Source of the DNA: Tetracentron sinense | Taxonomy: Eukaryota > Streptophyta > Magnoliopsida > Trochodendrales > Trochodendraceae | Direction: 5' to 3' | Assembly: GCA_015143295.1 (NCBI GenBank) | Contig: CM026573.1 | Coordinates: forward strand, 6,002,434-6,066,433 | Length of the DNA: 64,000 nt | Part shown: one piece after another, positions 55,131 to 64,000 of the stretch | Position numbering within the stretch: position 1 is the first letter of the stretch | Layout of the letters: every line of letters begins with the position of its first letter | The notes under the pieces: generated by a model | The model's database searches: none | What the model saw: only the letters and a program-made list of their open reading frames with translations | Told to the model about the DNA's origin: nothing | Program-made: the position numbers and the translations under genes

Positions 55131-55325
55131 GTGCAGGTATATTATTATTGTTGGTTGGATTTTATATACACTGAGTACCTTTGTACTCAGCCGGACTTTG
55201 TCTTGGCAGGTTTAGAGCAGGAGTACACGGTGGAGCCGTGGGTTGAGGAAACATACGCAGAGGAAGGAGGTGAAGGTGAGCCTTCTGATGAGGGAGCCAG
55301 AGACTTGGGTGGCTACACCTCTTAG
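55131..55325 (+). CDS. Acidic reading frame in the 5' LTR
   Basis: 64 codons ending at TAG. The C-terminal part after CTTGGCAG is Glu-rich (VEPWVEETYAEEGGEGEPSD). The hairpin lies inside the frame. An identical frame is at 62559-62753, and a related one at 4895-5014 in the other element. Translation is unproven; splicing at the CAG could attach it to another exon. Confidence 0.3.
   Translation: MQVYYYCWLDFIYTEYLCTQPDFVLAGLEQEYTVEPWVEETYAEEGGEGEPSDEGARDLGGYTS
55171..55190 (+). other. LTR hairpin, 5' LTR
   Basis: CTGAGTAC pairs with GTACTCAG around a CTTT loop, eight perfect pairs. It is the counterpart of 4864-4884. Confidence 0.65.
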
Positions 55326-55613
55326 TTTTTATTTCATTTGATTGAGAGAGTTGTATTAGACTTGGGTAGATGTTGCTTAGTAGACTTTTATAGTTGTGTA
55401 TCAGACTCTTTGGTTTTAGTGGGTTGTATTTGTTGACTATAGACTCGTGCTATTTAGTTGGTTACAGTTGATATATCGAAAATTTTATTATCCTCATTTT
55501 TGGAGACTCGTGTTAGTGTGCCTTGCATGTCATGGATTTTAAGCAGGTTTAAGTAATGTGGCGATCCCAAAGTCCTATTTTAGCCTTGTAGGATTTTGGG
55601 GTCGTTACAGAGG

Positions 55614-55626
55614 TGGTATCAGAGCC
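55614..55626 (+). other. Primer-binding site of the second gypsy element
   Basis: TGGTATCAGAGCC begins four bases after the LTR end. It complements the 3' end of plant initiator-methionine tRNA. Confidence 0.92.
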
Positions 55627-55907
55627 CTAGGCATTAGGTTCGCTTGGGCTAAATTGTCTTCTTAGTAGGAGTCATGTTATGTCACTCCGGGTCTGATACC
55701 AGAGGATATCAATCAGAGCTCAAGGCATTAGAGTCCTTAAGGCTAAGGTATTAAGTGTAGGGTATAGGAAGATGTGAACCTTAGGGAAGCAACATCAAGT
55801 TCAGGACTTTAAAATTGTTGAGGATTGAGTTTTGATTAAGCGTAGACTTAGGAATTTATGTGAGTGTGTTCTAAATAGATTATTTTCTTCTTCTCAGAAT
55901 TGTAAGC

Positions 55908-57111
55908 ATGAGAAGGGGTGGAAGAAACCATAGGAATGGAGGAGGCAGTATAACAGATGGGGATTCCCCAGATGGTGCTTCCCAAGCCAATGTGAGTCGG
56001 GCTATGGAAGCTATTGCTGCAGCCATGGAGAGGCAGGCTGAAATTATGGCTCAGCAAACTGCGCTGCTAGCTGCTGGTCAAGCTAAGCAAGAGAGGGCGG
56101 TTGATGTTCACCCACCCCGGCATAACGGAGTGGAAGCTTTTAGGAGGATGAGTCCTCCAGCCTTCTATGGTAGTACGGATCCCTCAGTTGCCGAGTTATG
56201 GATCATGCAACTAGAGAAGATTTTCACCGTGCTTGAGGCTACCGAGGAGCAGAGGGTGAAATGGGCCTCCTTCGTCATGGAAGGCGAGGCTGAACATTGG
56301 TGGAGGGCCGCATCTAGGCAGAGGAATGAGGTGCGAGCCGGACAAGAGTGGACTTAGGGAGAGTTCCTCGACATCTTCTATGAGAGATACTTCCCGGTGT
56401 TTGTGAGAGATCAGAAGGAGATTGAATTCTCTACCTTGGAGCAAGGGAGGATGTCAGTGGCCGAGTATGAGGCCAAGTTTGTAGAGCTTTCTAGGTTCGC
56501 TCCTCACTTGATTGCTACGGAGAGAATGAAGGCAAAGAGGTTTGAGCGAGGCTTGAAGGATTTTATTCGGGAGAAGGTTTCGATACTTCAGCTTGAGACA
56601 CGTAGGGAGGTGTATCAGCGTGCCCTGATAGCTGAGAAGAATTCACAGGAATTTTTGAAGAAGAGGGAGAAGATGCAAGCAAGCAGGTTTGTCCCCCAGG
56701 ACAAGAGGTCGAGGATAGCAGGTCCTATGCCCATTGCTAGGCCTACCTCGTATCAGAGGCCTACTCAGGCAGCCCCTCGAGCATCTCAGGTGGCTCCGCC
56801 TACTGCTGGTACCCAGTTGTATGATGCATGCAGCCAGTGCGGAAAGAGGCATAGAGTGGGAGAGTGTAGGGCAATTACTGGAGGTTGTTTCCATTGTGGA
56901 GAGGTCTCACACCGGATCCGAGATTGCCCACTCCGTATTCAGCAGGGGCTTCAGTCGACTCAGCCACAGGGAGTCAGGCCCCCAGGTAGGTAGTCCACAC
57001 AGCAGAGGCCACCACAGGGTCCTAGACCTCAGCAGCCTCACCAGCCAGCTCAGGGTCGAGTGTTTGCTACCTCGGAGCAGGATGCACAGGCGTCTGACGA
57101 CGTTGTGCAGG
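55908..57111 (+). pseudogene. Gypsy gag and start of protease, two stops
   Basis: The frame opens with ATG at 55908. It has a Gln/Ala-rich segment, the gag core (RMSPPAFYGSTDPSVAELW, FVMEGEAEHWW, YERYFPVFVRDQKEIEF, MSVAEYEAKFVELSRFAP), then a CCHC knuckle (CFHCGEVSHRIRDC, near 56885-56925). Stops are at 56355-56357 and 56991-56993. The frame then runs to the donor at 57112 with EQDAQASDDVVQ, the usual lead into the protease. Confidence 0.92.
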
Positions 57112-57246
57112 GTACGTTTAATTGTGCTTTAGTCAATTAAAATATTGTTCTGATGCTATGTGTGTGATATTAAATGTTATGTGGTATGATGTAAGATGCA
57201 TGTATGTATTCATGATTTGACAAATTAGCTTTGTGTATTAATTCAG
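57112..57246 (+). other. Intron-like insert in the gypsy polyprotein
   Basis: 135 bp bounded by G|GTACGT and TTAATTCAG|G, AT-rich (about two thirds A+T), with in-frame stops inside. Removing it keeps the frame (135 is 45 x 3) and makes a Gly codon across the junction, joining gag-side text to the protease at the expected spacing. Splicing is inferred, not shown. Confidence 0.65.
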
Positions 57247-60200
57247 GCTCATTGTTGATAAATGATTTCCTCGCTCATGTTTTGATCGATACTGGTTCCA
57301 CTCACTCCTTCGTCACACCTAGTTTTGCACGAGAATTTTTGATTGAGCCAAGTCTGTTAGATCGTGAATTGTCGATTGCTACTCCTGTTGGTAGTTCGGT
57401 CATCACTGATAAGGTCTATCGAGCTTGTAATATTCAAGTAGGTCAGAGAGAGATGCCAGCCGATCTGATTGTCCTTGAGTTCCAAGACTTTGACGTCATT
57501 TTAGGTATGGATTGGCTTTCCAAATACCATGGGCATGTCGATTGTTTTGGGAAAGTGGTCAACTTTAGACCAATCAGTGAGCCTTCTTTTCGTTTCCAAG
57601 GGTTGAAGAAGAAGGACTTAGCTCGTTTCGCGGCATTGAGTCTTACTACCTCGGAAGCACCAGATTTCTCAAGTATCCCTATTGTAGAGGAATTCATGGA
57701 TGTCTTTCCTAAAGACTTACCGGGTTTGCCACCGGATAGAGAAGTAGAGTTTGCAATTGAGTTGGTTCCGGGTATGGCACCCATCTCTAAAGCGCCATAT
57801 AGGATGGCTCCAGCAGAGTTGAAAGAGCTTAAGGAGCAGATTGACGAATTGCTTGGTCTTGGATTTATCCGCCCAAGTGTATCACCTTGGGGAGCTCCAG
57901 TGTTGTTTGTGAAGAAGAAGGATGGTTCGATGAGGATGTGCATCGACTATCGGCAACTGAACAAGGTCACTATCAAGAACAACTATCCTTTACCTAGGAT
58001 CGATGACTTGTTTGATCAGTTGCAAGGAGCTAAGTATTTCTCCAAGATTGATTTGAGGTCGGGCTACTATCAGCTGAAGATAAAGGCGGAAGATGTGCCT
58101 AAGTCTGCTTTCAGGACCAGATATGGGCATTTTGAATTCTTAGTCATGCCGTTCGGTTTGACAAATGCTCCAGTAGCATTCATGGATCTCATGAACATGA
58201 TCTTCAAGCCGACTCTGGACCGCTTTGTGAACGTGTTTGTGGATGACATTTTAGTGTACTCTAGGACACAGAAGGAGCATGAGATGCATCTCCGGATCAC
58301 CCTGAAGATACTCCGTGAGCATAAGCTATATGCTAAGCTTAGCAAGTGCGAGTTTTGGCTAGAAAAAGTAGCATTTCTAGGCCATGTGGTGTCAGAAGAG
58401 GGGATTTCAGTTGACCCTGCTAAGATAGAAGCAGTGGAAGGATGGGGAAGGCCAAAGAGTGTTACAGAGGTTCGAAGTTTCTTGGGCCTAGCTGGATATT
58501 ATCGAAGATTTGTAGAAGGATTTTCCAGTTTGGCAGCTCCGCTTACTCATCTAACTCGAAAGAACGCTAGATTCGAGTGGAATGAGAAGTGTGAGAAGAG
58601 TTTTCTTGAGTTGAAGAAGCGTCTCACCACCGCTCCGATCTTGACTGTTCCATCGGGTAGTGAAGATTTTGTGGTGTATAGTGATGCCTCACTCGTTGGG
58701 TTAGGTTGTGTTCTTATACAACACGGGAAAGTGATTGCCTATGCTTCTCGGCAGTTGAAAGACCACGAGAAGAACTATCCTACCCATGATTTGGAGTTAG
58801 CAGCCTTGGTTTTTGCTCTTAAGATCTGGAGACACTACTTGTACGGTGCGCGGTTTGAAGTTTTCACCGACCACAAAAGTCTAAAGTATTTATTCTCGCA
58901 GAAAGAGCTGAATTTGAGGCAGCGTCGTTGGGTGGAATTCCTCAAGGATTATGATTATTCTATCCAGTACCACCCGGGAAAAACGAATGTAGTGGCAGAT
59001 GCGTTAAGTAGGAGACCTACTGGGTTCTTGGCACACTTGATGGTCTAAGAATGGAAGTTACTAGAAGAGGTGTCTAGCCTCGATGCGGGTTTCAGTGTGG
59101 GAGCATCTGGAGCCTTGTTGGCTAACATTATGGTCAGGCCAACCTTATTGAACAGGATTAAAGACCTGCAGTGGAATGATGGAGAACTGCACGCTGCTAT
59201 GAATAAGTCGCTTAACAGCGGGTTTGAGGATTTCTCTTGGAGGGATGGTGGAGTTTGTTTCAAGGGTAGACTTTGTGTTCCGGATGATGAGGATTTAAGA
59301 AGGGAGATTCTGGATGAAGCACACAAGTCCAAGTACACCGTGCATCCGGGAGGTACTAAGATGTACCAGAACCTTAAGAAGTATTTCTGGTGGAAAGGTA
59401 TGAAGAAAGATGTGGCTACCTTTGTATCCAAGTGTTTGGTGTGTTAGCAGGTGAAGGCCGAACACAGGAGGCCGGCAGGACTTCTTCAGTCTCTTCCTAT
59501 TCCCGAGTGGAAGTGGGAAAATATCTCCATGGATTTTGTTGTTGGTTTGCCAAAGACGGCTAAGAACTTTGATGCCATTTGGGTTGTGGTTGACCGATTG
59601 ACTAAATCAGCTCACTTTATTCCATATCGGACCACTTTCAACTCCAATCAATTGGCTAACCTCTATATCAAGGAGATAGTTCGTTTGCATGGAGTGTCAG
59701 TTAGCATTGTTTTTGATCGAGATCCGAGATTTACATCCTGATTCTGGAAGAGTTTTCAGCAGGCCATGGGTTCCCATTTGGATTTTAGTACGGCATTTCA
59801 TCCGCAGACAGATGGGCAAACTGAAATAGTGAACCAGATCATAGAGGACATGCTACGAGCTTGCATGTTAGACTTTCAGGGTAGTTGGGTTGATCACTTG
59901 CCGTTGGTTGAGTTTGCCTACAACAACAGCTATCAAGCTAGCATTCAGATGGCACCGTTTGAGGCACTTTATGGGAGGAGTTGTCGTTCACCTTTGTGTT
60001 GGGACGAAGTTGGTGAGAGGAAGCTTTTGGGTCCCGAGCTCGTTGGTCAAACTGTGGATAGAGTTCAGTTGATCAGGGAGAGGTTGAAAGCAGCTCAGAG
60101 TAGACAGAAGAGCTATGCCGATACTCGGAGGAGAGATCTTGAGTTTCAAGTCGGAGATTTTGTATTTGTTAAGATCTCACCTACGAAGGGGGTGATGAGG

Positions 60201-60569
60201 TTTGGCAAGCGAGGCAAGCTCAGTCCGAGATATGTGGGTCCTTTTGAGATCATCACCCGAGTCGGGGAAGTTGCTTATCGGGTCGTCTTGCCACCTCACA
60301 TGGAAGGTGTGCATAATGTCTTTCACATCTCTATGTTGAGGAAGTATATTGCTGATCCTTCACATGTCATTCATTTGGAACTGTTGGAAGTTCGGGAAGA
60401 TTTGACTCTGGTGGAGCAACCGGCTCGAATTTTGGACCGGAAAGAGCAAGTTTTGCGTTCAAAGGTCATTCCTCTTGTGCTCTTGCAATGGGAGCATCAC
60501 TCTAGAGAAGAGGCTACTTGGGAGAGAGAAGCCGAAGTCCGCGAAAAGTACCCACATTTATTCACCTAA
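57247..60569 (+). pseudogene. Gypsy pol: protease, RT, RNase H, integrase, chromodomain; three stops
   Basis: Protease ([11 protein letters not shown], 57280-57315), RT (VDDILVYS near 58240), RNase H ([10 protein letters not shown] near 58680; [10 protein letters not shown] near 58870), integrase finger (H...H...CLVC), core (MDFVVGLP near 59530; DRDPRF; ...NQIIEDMLR) and a chromodomain-like end (LLQWEHHSREEATWERE, 60480-60530). Stops are at 59046-59048, 59445-59447 and 59739-59741, followed by a terminal TAA at 60567-60569. It is otherwise full length and without frameshifts, so decay is recent and by point mutation only. Confidence 0.95.
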
Positions 60570-60598
60570 GGTACGTAATTTCGAGGACGAAATTCTTT

Positions 60599-60612
60599 TA
60601 AGGGGGGGAGGA
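60599..60612 (+). other. Polypurine tract of the second gypsy element
   Basis: Purine run with seven G directly before the TGTAGAGA of the 3' LTR, preceded by TTTCGAGGACGAAATT as in the first element. Confidence 0.9.
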
Positions 60613-63037
60613 TGTAGAGACCCCGAATCTTTTTCATGTTTTTACTTCATTGTGTTAGGGGTATTATAGTCCTTATGATGTTTTGATGTTTATTGTATTA
60701 TATATTTATTTGGTGTTGTGTAAACTAGGCTTAATCAAACTTGTAACGGAGGGATGTCATATCACACCCTAAACTTTAGGAAGCTCTAGTTTTGGCACCG
60801 TTTACTGGAATTGAGTGATTCTTGAACCATTAGAAAGGTGTTGGAACCCTCTTCGAAGTTCATGTTTAATGTTTTTCCTTATTTTGAATTTAAGCCAAGT
60901 CAATGGTGGGTTTTATCTAATGGAATTACAGATCAGTCAACTTTGGGGATAATTTAGTCTATTAATTAAGTGGAAATTAGAAATTCTAAAATGCCAGAAA
61001 TGTTCGTTTTCAAAAGACGAATCCAACGCAAGTTGAATCGTCAAGATCCGACAAACGAGTCAAAAGTTATGACCAAAACAGTAAAATAAGTCGAAATAGA
61101 GCACCGATCGCTTGGTCAGAAGTAGCGATCGATCGGTCCAAAACCGATCGATCGGTATCTATCGACTGGCCCAGAATTTTGTATGGGGAAAATTTCCAGA
61201 GAGTGTTTTTTTGACCGATCGCCCGGTCAAGAGCACCGATCGCTCGGTTGAGAACCGATCGATCGGTCATAACCACCGATCGCTCGGTCTTTCGGGATTT
61301 TTACAGAATTTTAGTATGGGCATTTTGGTCTTTTTGTTCTCAGGCCTTGGGGCTATAAATAGGGGGTCCTACTCGAAATATTAAAATACTCTACCTATTT
61401 CTAACCTAATTTAGCAAAAGGGAGAGAAAACTTAGGGTTTGAGGGAGAGGGTTGCTTGGAGAAGAAGGAGGTTGCTAGAAGATTGAGAGGAAAGCTTGAA
61501 GATCGTCCTCAAAGCTTCTCAAAATCTCCTCGGGAGCATTTTGAATCCAATGGAAGGATTCCTAAGGTCAATATACTATCCTAATCAACTTTATTTTAAG
61601 GTTTTGTGAATGTTAAGATGCTAGGAATGGTAGAAATAGATGTTTGATGCATTTTCTCAAATTTTCTATGAAGTAAGCTAATTTTTGATGGAAATGTGGA
61701 TGAAAATGTGGATTGGATGTGGATGAGAAATATATGGAGGATGGGAAATGTATGGAGGATGAGATTAATATGTGGATGTGAATAGTGAATTGATTGTATG
61801 GATGAATTATGGTTTGATGAATGCTTGAAAATATAGAGGAGAAATGGATTCATATTATACGTACACAAGGTGTTTGTGAAAATGCTTGAAAGGATAAATG
61901 TTATTATACTCTTATGAAATGGTGGTAAATTGATTATGAATTGCGATATGAATTATGATAAGATATGTATATGTGAATGGTTTGTTAAGTATGTCTAATT
62001 ATTTGCATGAAAATTGATAGTCGGGAAGGTAAGAACTTAGGGGAACATCTGTCAAACCGAGAATTCTCTAACTATTTGGTATGAGACAGTATAGTGGAGT
62101 TTCTATGGTGGGAGATCGGAATCTAAGCAATTACCAACTCGAATGTTAATTTCGACACTTAAGCACATATGCACGTGTATGTTAAGATAAGTGTCTCACA
62201 AGTCACACATGTGGACCACAAGCATGAGCATGGCATACGTATGACATTCTGAATAAGCATAAGCATGGCATGGTCCGTATCCGCCAAGAACGGCATGTCA
62301 ATTACATTTGATTCATAGGCATGGTCCGTATCTGCCAAGAACGGCATGTCACATCATTGTATGATCTGAATAAGTGCATAAGCATAAGCATCTCACAAGC
62401 ACGTGGTCTCATAAGCATAAGCAACTCATAAGTGTATCGTCTTCCAAGTCTAAGATTCTCACAAGTACACGAGTCAAGGTGATGATATGATGTATATGCG
62501 TACACGTTCTTCCGCACTCTGATTATGTTATTATGTTATTGGATATGTTTCTGACTAAGTGCAGGTATATTATTATTGTTGGTTGGATTTTATATACACT
62601 GAGTACCTTTGTACTCAGCCGGACTTTGTCTTGGCAGGTTTAGAGCAGGAGTACACGGTGGAGCCGTGGGTTGAGGAAACATACGCAGAGGAAGGAGGTG
62701 AAGGTGAGCCTTCTGATGAGGGAGCCAGAGACTTGGGTGGCTATACCTCTTAGTTTTTATTTCATTTGATTGAGAGAGTTGTATTAGACTTGGGTAGATG
62801 TTGCTTAGTAGACTTTTATAGTTGTGTATCAGACTCTTTGGTTTTAGTGGGTTATATTTGTTGACTATAGACTCGTGCTATTTAGTTGGTTACAGTTGAT
62901 ATATCGAAAATTTTATTATCCTCATTTTTGGAGACTCGTGTTAGTGTGCCTTGCATGTCATGGATTTTAAGCAGGTTTAAGTAATGTGGTGATCCCAAAG
63001 TCCTATTTTAGCCTTGTAGGATTTTGGGGTCGTTACA
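60613..63037 (+). repeat. 3' LTR of the second gypsy element
   Basis: 2425 bp, same length as the 5' LTR. About 16 differences fall in the first 570 bases and about 14 in the remaining 1855. Palindromes (61101-61290), hairpin (62599-62618) and acidic frame (62559-62753) are all retained. Confidence 0.95.
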
Positions 63038-63213
63038 TTTCCGTTTTTAGATAATCAATTTTTTCTCAAAAGTTTAGAGGGGGCTAGAGCTCTCGTCTCC
63101 CGGATCCGACCCTCTCACATGCTATTAATATTACAAATACTAAAGTAAATTTTTTTCCCTAAAATTTCAGGTGGGGCTTCAACACCCCTGGCCCATGTGG
63201 CTCTTCAATACGT

Positions 63214-63450
63214 GTCATTTCTAATCCCTATTAACTGCGGTTAAGATTCATTAACCCTTGGAGTTCAACAATCTAAGTTGGTTTTTAAAATTTTCTTTTA
63301 AAAACAATTAGGTTTAAAATTTCTTAATCATATGGTAAATCTTTCTAAAAATATATTTTCTATAAACCAAGGTTAGAGTGTTGAATGAGAAGTGTTAGGA
63401 AATCTTAACCACAGTTAATAAGTTTAAAGGGACACGTCTTAACCTATGGA
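63214..63450. mobile_element. Foldback MITE, TTAACTGTGG family
   Basis: CCCTATTAACTGCGGTTAAG is mirrored by CTTAACCACAGTTAATAAG, with AAGTTGGTTTTTA / TAAACCAAGGTT inside. Outer GTGTCATTT and AAAGGGACACG also pair. Confidence 0.65.
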
Positions 63451-63571
63451 TACGGTTGAACACTCCCGCAAATGGTTGTGATTCGATCTCAATAGAGATG
63501 GATTGTTGCCTCTACCTTGCATCTTTGGAAGACTGGAGGTAGCATTTATGTGCTTGGAAAGATCCAAATGG

Positions 63572-63946
63572 AATTGATAATGAAACCAAATCCGGTTATC
63601 ACCCTTGAGGTTGCCATGTGTCTCTTTTGATATCCCTTAACTGTGGTTAAGATTCACTCATTGCTAGGCTTCACTCACAAATTCTTGGTTTTAAAAAAAA
63701 AAAAATTAATTCTTTTTTAATATTAAAAACATATTTTTAGGGTGTTTTTTTAATATTAAAATATTTAAAAAATAATTAATATTTTTTGTCCTAAAAACCA
63801 AGATTGGGTGGGTGAAACCTAGGGTGAGTGATTCTAAACCATAGTTAAGAAGTGTCAAAAGGGACACATGGCGACCTCAGGGGTGATAACTGGATTTTGC
63901 AAATCCGGTTATCACCGTAGAGGATTTGGTCTCATTGATAATTGAT
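63572..63946. mobile_element. Large foldback MITE, same arm family
   Basis: AAATCCGGTTATCACCC...GCCATGTGTCTCTTTTGA...CCCTTAACTGTGGTTAAG is mirrored by CCATAGTTAAG...TCAAAAGGGACACATGGCGACC...GGTGATAAC. Outer AATTGATAATGAAACCAAATCC also pairs with GGATTTGGTCTCATTGATAATT. The transcript would fold into a hairpin of more than 100 bp. The last 54 bases of the window hold nothing recognisable. Confidence 0.75.
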
Positions 63947-64000
63947 ACATGGGCCTCCACTGATGTCAAATCAACTGCAAACTCATTGCAGCACTTTGAC

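Larger units (their letters stand above)
53185..55609 (+). repeat. 5' LTR of the second gypsy element
   Basis: 2425 bp. It contains GATC palindromes (53681-53862), a TATA-like CTATAAATAG (53933-53942), the CTGAGTAC hairpin (55171-55190) and the acidic frame ending at 55325. CTATAAATAG followed by a leader-like stretch suggests transcription starts near 53970. Confidence 0.95.
53185..63037 (+). mobile_element. Complete Ty3/gypsy Tekay-like element, TSD TTTCC
   Basis: Two 2425-bp LTRs with TGTAGAGA...CGTTACA ends. TTTCC lies at 53180-53184 and 63038-63042. The initiator-Met primer site follows the 5' LTR and a polypurine tract precedes the 3' LTR. Gag, protease, RT, RNase H, integrase and chromodomain lie in one frame (55908-60569) interrupted by five stops and one intron-like insert. 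It is 9853 bp. The LTRs differ at about 30 positions by eye (about 1.2%), so it is a recent insertion. Confidence 0.97.
53097..63215. mobile_element. hAT MITE family C, split by the second gypsy element
   Basis: Left piece 53097-53184 (AGCCAAGTTCATGAGCCATC) and right piece 63043-63215 (AAAAGTTTAGAGGGGGCTAGAG, CCATGTGGCTC) align with the intact copy at 26004-26241. The outer ends are worn and the 8-bp duplication is not readable, so boundaries are approximate. Confidence 0.65.

Noticed and set aside
57231..60569. Possible integrated pararetrovirus (RT and RNase H reading frame)
   Set aside because: Flanking 2.4-kb LTRs, 5-bp target duplication, integrase and chromodomain identify a Ty3/gypsy retrotransposon.

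Overview
This window is nuclear DNA from a flowering plant. It carries plant gene families (Dof transcription factor, SNL6-type reductase, PDP-type protein) with GT-AG introns, and dense plant transposons: Ty3/gypsy chromovirus, Ty1/copia, LINE, SINEs, CACTA, and hAT, Tourist and Mutator-type MITEs. The species cannot be named from the sequence alone. No bacterial, organellar or CRISPR features were seen.

Layout. 1-5313 is the 3' half of a decayed Tekay-like Ty3/gypsy element (pol with four in-frame stops, then its 3' LTR). It is followed by a short polyadenylated coding tail and MITEs. 7753-11385 is an intronless gene for a 1210-aa PDP-like protein that lacks a PWWP domain and contains two in-frame coding minisatellites. 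15142-16787 (minus) is a two-exon DOF5.6/HCA2-like gene with an eight-codon first exon. 19065-22981 (minus) is a complete non-autonomous LTR element (TSD ATATC) with no coding interior and LTRs full of ACAACG-core minisatellites. 23-31 kb is mostly MITEs and SINEs. 31035-31382 is a small single-pass membrane protein gene.

32586-40665 is a nested stack: a LINE relic holds a hAT MITE (TSD AATAGAGC), which holds a minus-strand Ty1/copia element (TSD GGCTT), which holds in its 5' LTR a solo LTR (TSD GATTC) of the family at 19-23 kb. 43183-52165 (minus) is a five-exon gene for a 367-aa SNL6-type cinnamoyl-CoA-reductase-like protein. Its 6.7-kb second intron holds a CACTA element with a 179-bp tandem array and several MITEs. 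53185-63037 is a complete Tekay-like Ty3/gypsy element (TSD TTTCC, two 2425-bp LTRs). Its polyprotein frame has five stops and a 135-bp GT-AG intron-like insert. The window ends in long foldback repeats.

Four protein-coding genes look intact: the PDP-like gene, the DOF5.6-like gene, the small membrane protein and the SNL6-like gene. Nothing shows that they work together; they are ordinary separate plant genes in a transposon-rich interval. The most unusual material is in the transposons: conserved LTR hairpins and an acidic LTR reading frame, GATC-palindrome clusters, the intron-like insert in a chromovirus polyprotein, ACAACG arrays, and nested insertions whose order can be read from their target-site duplications.
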